This document shows positions 58,152 to 64,000 of a stretch of DNA of 64,000 bases, in pieces (the first letter of the stretch is position 1; each line of letters opens with the position of its first letter). The translations under genes and the position numbers were made by a program. The notes under the pieces were generated by a model, which saw nothing but the letters and a program-made list of their open reading frames with translations, had not been told where the DNA came from and did no database searches. The stretch is taken from the NCBI RefSeq assembly GCF_000336755.1, contig NZ_AOLK01000015.1, positions 434,954 through 498,953 of the forward strand, written 5' to 3'. Source of the DNA: Haloferax elongans ATCC BAA-1513 (lineage in GTDB: Archaea > Halobacteriota > Halobacteria > Halobacteriales > Haloferacaceae).

Positions 58152-59828
58152 TCACGCCATTCCGGGTTCGTACTCGCCGAACTCCTCGCGGAGGACGCCG
58201 CAAATCTCACCGACCGTGGCGTAGACTTTGACCGCCTCGACGATTGGCGGCATGAGGTTCTCGTCGCTGTTCGCAGCGGCGCGAACGTCATCGAGCGCCG
58301 CTTCGACGGCCTCGGAGTCGCGTTCTTCCTTCACGGCGTTCAGTGAATCGACCTGCTTTTGCTCTTCTTCCTCGGAGACTTCCTGGACTTCGACGGTCGG
58401 TTCCTCGTCGACCTGATACTCGTTGACGCCGACGATGACGCGCTCGCCCGTCTCGATTTCGCGCTGGCGCTCGTAGGCGACGTCCTGAATCTCCCGCTGA
58501 ATCCACTGGTTTTTGAGTGCTTCGAGCGCGCCGCCGCGTTCGTCAACCTCGTCGAGCAGGTCGAACGCTTCCTCTTCGATGTCGTCGGTCAGCGCCTCGA
58601 CGTAGTAGCTTCCGGCGAGGGGGTCGATGGTGTCGGCCGCGCCCGACTCGTGAGCGAGAATCTGCTGGGTGCGGAGCGCCGTCCGAACCGACTGCTCGGT
58701 CGGCAGCGACAGCGCCTCGTCTTTTCCGTTCGTGTGCAGCGACTGCGTCCCACCGAGAACGGCCGCGAGCGCCTGATACGCGACGCGAACGACGTTGTTC
58801 TCGACCTGCTGGGCGGTGAGCGTCGAGCCGCCGGTCTGGGTGTGGAACTTCAACTGCATCGACTTCGGGTTCTCCGCGCCGAAGCGCTCTTCCATAATCT
58901 TCGCCCACATCCGGCGGGCGGCGCGGAACTTCGAAACCTCTTCGAGGATGTTGTTGTGCGCGTTGAAGAAAAACGAGAGCTGCGGCGCGAAGTCGTCCAC
59001 GTCGAGTCCGGCGTCGATTGCGGCCTGCACGTACTCGATTCCGTTGCCGAGCGTGAACGCGACTTCCTGCGCCGCAGTCGACCCCGCCTCGCGGATGTGG
59101 TACCCGGAGATAGAGATAGTGTTGAACTTCGGCGTCTCCTCGGCACAGAACTCGAAGATGTCCGTGATGAGTCGCATCGACTGCTCTGGGGGGTAGATGT
59201 AGAGGTTCCGCGCGATGTACTCCTTCATGATGTCGTTCTGGATGGTCCCGCGGAGTTGCTCGCGGGGGACACCCTGTTTGTCGCCGAGGGCGACGTACAT
59301 CGCCAGCAGCACCGCCGCGGGCGCGTTAATCGTCATCGAGGTCGAGACTTCGCCGAGGTCGATGCCGTCGAAGACCGTCTCCATGTCGTGGAGGCTGTCG
59401 ATGGCGACGCCCGACTTCCCGACTTCGCCGGCGGCCATCATCGCGTCAGAGTCGTAGCCCATCTGTGTCGGCAGGTCGAAGGCCAAAGAGAGGCCGGACG
59501 ACCCGTTTTCGATGAGGTAGCGGAATCGCTCGTTGGTCTCGGCTGCTGTCCCGAAGCCAGCGTACTGTCGCATCGTCCACAGTCGCCCGCGGTGCATCGT
59601 CGGGTAGACACCGCGCGTGTAGGGTTTCTCACCGGGGAAGCCGAGGTCCTCCCGATAGTCGAGGTCCACGTCGGCGGGGGTGTACAACCGGTCGACGGTG
59701 TTGCCACCCGTGTCCGTCGTAAACTCCTCCTCGCGCTCCCCGAATCGTTCGAGCGTCGGCGACAGCGTCTCCTCCTCCCACTCGGACTTCGCCTCCCGAA
59801 TCTGTTCGAGTTCGTCGGGGTCAAACAT
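58152..59828 (-). CDS. mcmA1: Methylmalonyl-CoA mutase large subunit
   Basis: 558 residues, B12-dependent mutase alpha/beta-barrel half without the cobalamin-binding domain. [20 protein letters not shown] is the substrate-binding segment, [17 protein letters not shown] the catalytic loop, [20 protein letters not shown] carries the radical-controlling Tyr/His, and [20 protein letters not shown] and [20 protein letters not shown] close the barrel. Makes succinyl-CoA from R-methylmalonyl-CoA; the separate B12-binding subunit is not in this window. TATA-like CTTAAG (59853-59858) lies 27 bp before the ATG. Confidence 0.95.
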   Translation of the reverse strand: MFDPDELEQIREAKSEWEEETLSPTLERFGEREEEFTTDTGGNTVDRLYTPADVDLDYREDLGFPGEKPYTRGVYPTMHRGRLWTMRQYAGFGTAAETNERFRYLIENGSSGLSLAFDLPTQMGYDSDAMMAAGEVGKSGVAIDSLHDMETVFDGIDLGEVSTSMTINAPAAVLLAMYVALGDKQGVPREQLRGTIQNDIMKEYIARNLYIYPPEQSMRLITDIFEFCAEETPKFNTISISGYHIREAGSTAAQEVAFTLGNGIEYVQAAIDAGLDVDDFAPQLSFFFNAHNNILEEVSKFRAARRMWAKIMEERFGAENPKSMQLKFHTQTGGSTLTAQQVENNVVRVAYQALAAVLGGTQSLHTNGKDEALSLPTEQSVRTALRTQQILAHESGAADTIDPLAGSYYVEALTDDIEEEAFDLLDEVDERGGALEALKNQWIQREIQDVAYERQREIETGERVIVGVNEYQVDEEPTVEVQEVSEEEEQKQVDSLNAVKEERDSEAVEAALDDVRAAANSDENLMPPIVEAVKVYATVGEICGVLREEFGEYEPGMA

Positions 59829-59849
59829 GGTCGAAAATGAGGGTCGCCC

Positions 59850-59860
59850 TGACTTAAGCG
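59850..59860 (-). promoter_or_regulatory. TATA-like box of the mutase gene
   Basis: CGCTTAAGTCA on the minus strand, centred about 27 bp before the 59828 ATG, consistent with a leaderless transcript. Confidence 0.6.
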
Positions 59861-59868
59861 TAGGCGGG

Positions 59869-61734
59869 TTACGTGTGAACCTTCACTGTCGCCGCAGTCG
59901 ACACGGGCGTCTGGTTGGAATCGACGACCGAGAGGCCGACACCGACGTAGTCGCCGTCGTCTCGAACCCAGTCTGCCGACCAGAGAATCGGGTCGTCGCT
60001 GTGGACACTGAGCGTCGGCTTGCGCTGATATCGTCGCTCGAAGGCGACGACTGCCTCCCCACCGTCCACGGTGACAGCATGGCGTTCACCCCCACCGACG
60101 ACGGTCGTCTCCTGACCGCGAACGGCCCGTGAGCGAATCAGGTTCCCAAACAAGATGTTCTGGTCTGCGTCTGGTCCCTCCGCGAGTATTCCATCGGGGG
60201 CGACGGTTCCGGCGACGACACATTCTTTTCCATCCACGCTGACTGCCTGCGACGCGTTTCTGATGCGGTTGCCGATGGCCGAAACCCGCTTGGCAGCCTC
60301 CGAGATGTGGATACCGACAGCTCTCGGATTGTTCACTGCGTTTCCGAGTAGACTGACGTCGGTCGATTCGACTGCAATCCCGTCTCGCCGCGGTCGTGAG
60401 ACACGGTTTCCCGTCACCACAGCATCCTCCACGTCAACGACGATACCGGCCCGCCTCGGTCTGGCGACGGTGTTGTTGGCACAGACGACGCCCGACCCGT
60501 TCCCGACGAGTTCGATTCCGTGAAGCGAGTAGTCCGAGAGCGTGTTTCCGGTCACAGTCAGGTTCGAGACGTGCCCGGCGACGTAGATGCCTGACCGTCG
60601 CTCGTCGAAGGTGGCCTGTCTGCCCACGTTGCCGACGATGGCTACGTTCTCCATTCGGGCTTCGACCCCGAGATACACGGTTCGCCGATGCGTGCCAGCC
60701 GCGACGTTGCCGACGATGGCCACGTTTCCCGGCCCGGGTTCGTCGGTCGGCCCCTGTGACGCACCGACGAGCGACCCATCCGAGTTGTCTCTTCCGAGGT
60801 TGTTCACGACGGAGACGCTTTCTGCGAACCGTTTCCGACCGTCCGGGTGACGAACCTCAAGTGAGATGCATCGGTCGAACCCGTCGGTGAACTGGTTTCG
60901 AGCGACGACGATGTCCCGCCCCGCGACTTGGATACCTCGGTCGCCGATGTCGTGGGTTCGGTTGCCGACGAGCGAGACGTTTGACGCCGACTCGCGGACG
61001 CAAAAGCCGCTGCCGCCAGCGTCGTGTTCGTGGTAGGGGTGAGTCTTGGTCGCGTAACAGTCCTCGATACTGACGGTTTGCGCGTCGTCGACGAGGAAGG
61101 CGTGGCAGCGCTTCACCTCGTCGTCCATCCTCGAGTGATTGCCGTGAAAGCCGATACCGCGGATACGGACGTTGTTGACGCGACGACGCGCGCCGACGTG
61201 AAACCCGCCGACGTTTGCGCCATTGGCCGGTTTAACGAGCGTTGCACGCGGCCCCGCCCCGCGGATGGTCACGTCGTCGCGGTCGATACGGAGCCACTTG
61301 GACGTCCGATACGTCCCGGGTGCGAGGACGATAGTTTCGCCGCTGGAAAGGTCGTTGATTGCGGATTCGAGTCCGTCGGTGGTTGAGACGACTCGGTCGG
61401 CGATGCCGGGAAGCCGTTCAGTTTGGAGTGCCGGTGTCGAAATCGAGAGCCAGTGCCAGCGACCACCCGTGGAGACGAACAACCGGTTCGTGTCGGTCGC
61501 GAAGTACCACGTCCCGGCTGGTGCCGACGACGGTTTGCCTGCTTCCGGGCCGGACCAGTACACGGTTGCCTCGTGGGTGAGGTTGAGTGGGTTGTCCCCT
61601 GAGAGCGGTGCGCCACTCGCGGCTGCAACACCCGTCGCCGCCATGAGTTTCAGATACGCTCGTCGGGAGAGTCCAGTCGGCCGCCCGCCGGAAGCAGCCT
61701 CGAGACGCCGACCGTCGTCGTCGCTCGGGTGCAT
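59869..61734 (-). CDS. Tat-exported right-handed beta-helix protein
   Basis: 621 residues from ATG 61734. The twin-arginine signal is [20 protein letters not shown] (about 22-41). Residues about 50-110 resemble a phage-tail-style N-domain ([13 protein letters not shown], then [20 protein letters not shown]). Then comes a pectate-lyase/NosD-like parallel beta-helix with about ten turns marked by 'V-x-x-N-x-V/G-N' ([57 protein letters not shown]). A short beta-rich C-terminus follows ([18 protein letters not shown]). Extracellular sugar-polymer binding or cleavage is a family-level guess; the carboxylate ladder of an active lyase is not evident. Confidence 0.85.
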   Translation of the reverse strand: MHPSDDDGRRLEAASGGRPTGLSRRAYLKLMAATGVAAASGAPLSGDNPLNLTHEATVYWSGPEAGKPSSAPAGTWYFATDTNRLFVSTGGRWHWLSISTPALQTERLPGIADRVVSTTDGLESAINDLSSGETIVLAPGTYRTSKWLRIDRDDVTIRGAGPRATLVKPANGANVGGFHVGARRRVNNVRIRGIGFHGNHSRMDDEVKRCHAFLVDDAQTVSIEDCYATKTHPYHEHDAGGSGFCVRESASNVSLVGNRTHDIGDRGIQVAGRDIVVARNQFTDGFDRCISLEVRHPDGRKRFAESVSVVNNLGRDNSDGSLVGASQGPTDEPGPGNVAIVGNVAAGTHRRTVYLGVEARMENVAIVGNVGRQATFDERRSGIYVAGHVSNLTVTGNTLSDYSLHGIELVGNGSGVVCANNTVARPRRAGIVVDVEDAVVTGNRVSRPRRDGIAVESTDVSLLGNAVNNPRAVGIHISEAAKRVSAIGNRIRNASQAVSVDGKECVVAGTVAPDGILAEGPDADQNILFGNLIRSRAVRGQETTVVGGGERHAVTVDGGEAVVAFERRYQRKPTLSVHSDDPILWSADWVRDDGDYVGVGLSVVDSNQTPVSTAATVKVHT

Positions 61735-61874
61735 AGTAGAATCGTGTCCCCGACGAGTGATAATATCTAGCACAGAATGGGCGAAGGTGCAAGTGCAAAA
61801 CCCCCGTAGCGACGCGAGCACGGCTGGCCCCGATAATGACAGCAATTTATCCATCCTGCAGACCCTCTTTTGGT

Positions 61875-62543
61875 ATGGATATCTTCACCGAGCACACCGA
61901 GCGGTTCCTCGCGGCGCTCGCACCCGAACACGACGCGGTGCAAGCAGAGATGGCGGCGTACGCCTCCGAATACGGCTTTCCAATCGTCGGCCCGGAAGCG
62001 GGGAGCGTCCTCCAGTTCCTCGCCGGACTCTCCGGTGGGAAGCGGTTGTTCGAGTTCGGGTCTGGGTTCGGCTACTCGGCGACGTGGTTCGCCAAGGGGA
62101 TGGCGGACGACGCCGAGCTATTCTTGACCGAACACGACCCCGACGAACTCGACATGGCTCGTGACTTTTTCGATGAGGCGGGTCTCGCAGACCAGACGAC
62201 GTTCCTCGAAGGCGACGCCCTCGAACTCGTCGAGATGGTCGACGGCGAGTTCGACCTCGTGTTGTTCGACCACCAGAAACATCGATACGCCGAGGCGTTC
62301 GACCTCGTCAACGACCGCGTCAGCGTCGGTGGCATCGTCGTCGCCGACAACATGATGCGCGGACCGATAGACTTCGGCGCACTCGTCGAGCGCGTCGAAG
62401 GCGAGTCTGACGCACTCGCTGGAGTGAATGCCGACACACGCGGTGTCGCGGCGTATCTCGATGCCGTCCGGGCCGACCCGCGCTACGAGACTATCGTCCT
62501 TCCCGTCGGCAACGGTCTTGCGGTTAGTTCCCGCGTGGAGTAG
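61875..62543 (+). CDS. O-methyltransferase (SAM-dependent, catechol-OMT-like)
   Basis: 222 residues from ATG 61875 ([20 protein letters not shown]). SAM-binding [40 protein letters not shown], then [20 protein letters not shown] (D in the metal-binding FDHQK site) and [24 protein letters not shown] fitting the O-MT pattern. Family methylates hydroxyls on small aromatics or similar in a Mg-dependent way. Substrate unknown. Upstream methionines in frame (61836) are outside homologue-like sequence. Confidence 0.9.
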   Translation: MDIFTEHTERFLAALAPEHDAVQAEMAAYASEYGFPIVGPEAGSVLQFLAGLSGGKRLFEFGSGFGYSATWFAKGMADDAELFLTEHDPDELDMARDFFDEAGLADQTTFLEGDALELVEMVDGEFDLVLFDHQKHRYAEAFDLVNDRVSVGGIVVADNMMRGPIDFGALVERVEGESDALAGVNADTRGVAAYLDAVRADPRYETIVLPVGNGLAVSSRVE

Positions 62544-62725
62544 TCCAAACAGGAACTCGGCGGCGCACCATTCTCATCTCCTCTCCGCGGTCGTGTTTCG
62601 CTGCCATGACTCGCGCGAACCCATCTGAGTGTCGCGCTCTCCCGAGTGTCGCCCAGGGATTCACCAGACGGGAGCGACTGGGCGTGTTCGCCACGCTTTT
62701 GAGCGCCCACCCCGACCCTTCGGGT

Positions 62726-63103
62726 ATGTTTGGAGGCGGCGGGATGAACCCGCGAAAGATGAAGCAGATGATGAAGCAGATGGGTATCGACGTCACCGAG
62801 CTCGACGCCGAGGAAGTCGTCATCAAGACGGCCGACGAAGAGCTCGTCTTCACCGACGCCCAGGTCACGCGCATGGACGCGCAGGGCCAGGAAACCTACC
62901 AAATCGTCGGCGAGCCCGAGACGCGCGAACTCGGCGCTGGTGACGAAGGCGGCGACGACGCCGCAGCCGATGCCGACGCCGGTATCCCGGAAGACGACAT
63001 CGAAATCGTCGCACAGCGCGCCGGTGCCTCGAAGGACGAGGCCCGCGAAGCGCTGGAGGCCGAAGGCGGCGACCTCGCCGCGGCAATCGCGCGACTGGAG
63101 TGA
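62726..63103 (+). CDS. nac: Nascent polypeptide-associated complex protein (NAC)
   Basis: 125 residues from ATG 62726 ([20 protein letters not shown]). NAC domain [42 protein letters not shown], acidic Asp/Gly-rich linker, and a C-terminal UBA domain ([35 protein letters not shown]). Homodimeric ribosome-bound chaperone in archaea. trmI starts in its last codons (GTGA overlap). Confidence 0.95.
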   Translation: MFGGGGMNPRKMKQMMKQMGIDVTELDAEEVVIKTADEELVFTDAQVTRMDAQGQETYQIVGEPETRELGAGDEGGDDAAADADAGIPEDDIEIVAQRAGASKDEAREALEAEGGDLAAAIARLE

Positions 63104-63825
63104 TACTCCTCGTCCACGGCGACCGGGAGTACCTGCGAGCCCCCGGTGAGGAGCTACACACGGACCTCGGGATGCTGACTGTCCCCGAGGACGTCGAAGC
63201 CGGACAGACGCTGGAGACACACATCGGCGAGGAGTTCCTCGTCCGCGAGCCACGCGGCCCCGACCTGTTCAACCACTTCGAGCGAACGGGCGCGCCGATG
63301 ATGCCGCGCGACATCGGACTCATCGTCGGTCACACCGGCATCGCGGCCGGTGAACGCGTCCTCGACGCCGGAACCGGTACGGGTGTTCTGTCGGCGTATC
63401 TCGGTCGCCTCGACGTCGAGGTGACCACGTTCGAACGGAACGCCGACTTCGCAGACGTCGCCCGCGAGAACATGCGACTCGCCGGTGTCGAAGAGAACGT
63501 CGACGTTCGAACCGGCGACATCACCGACGAACTCGACGACCTGCGCGACGAGCAGTTCCACGCGCTCACGCTCGACACGGAGAACGCGCCGGAAGTCGTC
63601 CGCGAAGCGCCGGACCTCCTCTCGACCGGCGGCTACGTCGCCGTCTACTCCCCGTTCGTCGAGGGGACGCGAGCGACCGTCGAGGCCGCCAAAGAGGCTG
63701 GCCTCTCGGATATCGAGACGTTCGAGACGATTCAACGCCAGATGGACTTCGGCGAGCGCGGGTCGCGACCGTCGACGGCCGGTGTCGGACACACGGGCTA
63801 TCTCGTCTTCGCTCGCAACGAGTAA
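63100..63825 (+). CDS. trmI: tRNA (adenine-N1)-methyltransferase TrmI
   Basis: 241 residues from GTG 63100. N-domain [26 protein letters not shown]. Catalytic core: [20 protein letters not shown] (SAM motif I), [60 protein letters not shown]. The archaeal enzyme methylates A57/A58 in the T-loop. The GTG start overlaps the NAC TGA; the NAC-trmI pairing is common in euryarchaea. The last 21 bases and stop are part of a tandem repeat that continues downstream (63804-63870). Confidence 0.94.
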   Translation: MILLVHGDREYLRAPGEELHTDLGMLTVPEDVEAGQTLETHIGEEFLVREPRGPDLFNHFERTGAPMMPRDIGLIVGHTGIAAGERVLDAGTGTGVLSAYLGRLDVEVTTFERNADFADVARENMRLAGVEENVDVRTGDITDELDDLRDEQFHALTLDTENAPEVVREAPDLLSTGGYVAVYSPFVEGTRATVEAAKEAGLSDIETFETIQRQMDFGERGSRPSTAGVGHTGYLVFARNE

Positions 63826-63870
63826 TTCGTCTTCGCTCGCAACGAGTAATTCGTCTTCGCTCGCAACGAA
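63804..63870 (+). repeat. 24-bp tandem repeat, about 2.8 copies, spanning the trmI stop
   Basis: Unit CGTCTTCGCTCGCAACGAGT AATT repeated at 63804, 63828 and (partial) 63852. The first copy encodes the end of TrmI (VFARNE, stop); the extra copies lie beyond the stop and leave the protein intact. Either a recent slippage event or an assembly artefact near the end of the true sequence. Confidence 0.85.
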
Positions 63871-63913
63871 AATCGGCCGACCAGCTATCGAGACACCATC
63901 TCGTGGGTGGCGG

Positions 63914-63973
63914 TCACTCCATGCGCCGAACCACGTCGAAGAACTCTTCTCTGAACTGCTCCGGGTCGATGAC
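63914..63973 (-). CDS. C-terminal fragment of an unidentified gene (cut by adapter)
   Basis: Reading the minus strand from 63973 gives VIDPEQFREEFFDVVRRME and a TGA at 63916-63914. It looks like the helical C-terminus of a protein whose gene continues into sequence missing here because adapter begins at 63974. Family cannot be told from 19 residues. Convergent with trmI. Confidence 0.4.
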   Translation of the reverse strand, partial: VIDPEQFREEFFDVVRRME

Positions 63974-64000
63974 CTGTCTCTTATACACATCTCTGATGGC
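63974..64000. other. Non-biological: Nextera transposon end plus 454-type adapter
   Basis: CTGTCTCTTATACACATCT (63974-63992) is the exact reverse complement of the 19-bp Tn5 mosaic end used in Nextera libraries. It is followed by CTGATGGC (63993-64000), the reverse complement of the end of the older Nextera/454 primer (…GCCATCAG). This is library adapter left untrimmed at a contig end, not a mobile element. Confidence 0.97.

Noticed and set aside
63974..63992. Tn5 transposon end suggesting a mobile element
   Set aside because: It is the synthetic mosaic end of a sequencing library and is followed by adapter sequence.
1..64000. CRISPR array, rRNA, IS element or integrated virus
   Set aside because: No regularly spaced repeat, no transposase or integrase motif, and no rRNA-like sequence was seen in any gap.

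Overview
The window is chromosomal DNA from a haloarchaeon, most likely Haloferax or a close relative. The evidence is high GC with GC-rich third codon positions, strongly acidic predicted proteins, and many starts about 25-30 bp downstream of a TATA-like box with no leader. Family content agrees: HTH-10/bacterio-opsin-activator regulators, an rpa1-rpap1-rpe operon, a PGF-CTERM surface protein, a GHMP-type archaeal shikimate kinase, NAC, SBDS, and many small haloarchaea-only families. No IS element, CRISPR array, rRNA or complete tRNA was found. All names are from reading sequence and recalled family features; no search was run.

Layout. 1-4.4 kb: a truncated Nudix-like gene, a hotdog hydratase, an HTH-10 regulator, a UspA protein followed by a possible transporter remnant, and a PAS histidine kinase. 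4.4-9.4 kb: shikimate kinase with chorismate mutase (overlapping genes), small conserved proteins and a Cdc48-type AAA ATPase. 9.4-15.3 kb: methyltransferase, small families, the Lhr helicase, and two look-alike small membrane proteins. 15.4-19.4 kb: the single-strand-DNA-binding operon rpa1-rpap1-rpe. 19.5-25.3 kb: glycosyltransferase, riboflavin/F420-pathway reductase, thioredoxin, NifU-like, SBDS, FUN14 and HflX. 25.4-37.6 kb: a 1,036-residue PGF-CTERM protein, moaC-nnr, an MFS transporter, winged-helix regulator, XPD-like helicase, MutS-like ATPase and UPF0058.

38.1-42.5 kb is a two-component module: a GAF-PAS-PAS histidine kinase, a receiver-GAF-HTH-10 regulator, and a convergent single-domain receiver. 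42.9-48.3 kb is a sulfur-handling cluster: TrmB-type regulator with N-terminal cysteines, TauE/SafE exporter with a 49-residue partner, two-part YeeE/YedE transporter, rhodanese-metallo-beta-lactamase fusion, TusA and DsrE-like protein. Similar ACCC..GGGT inverted repeats lie just upstream of three of its transcription units; this is the best candidate here for a little-described regulated system. 48.4-61.7 kb is mostly acyl-CoA metabolism on the minus strand: acyl-CoA dehydrogenase, two acyl-CoA ligase-family proteins (one with a 190-residue acidic tail and no usual A10 lysine), methylmalonyl-CoA epimerase, an APH-type phosphotransferase and methylmalonyl-CoA mutase. A Tat-exported beta-helix protein follows. 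61.9-63.8 kb holds an O-methyltransferase, NAC and TrmI.

The last 27 bases (63974-64000) are not genomic. They match the reverse complement of the Nextera transposon mosaic end followed by the old 454-type adapter, so the true sequence ends at about 63973.
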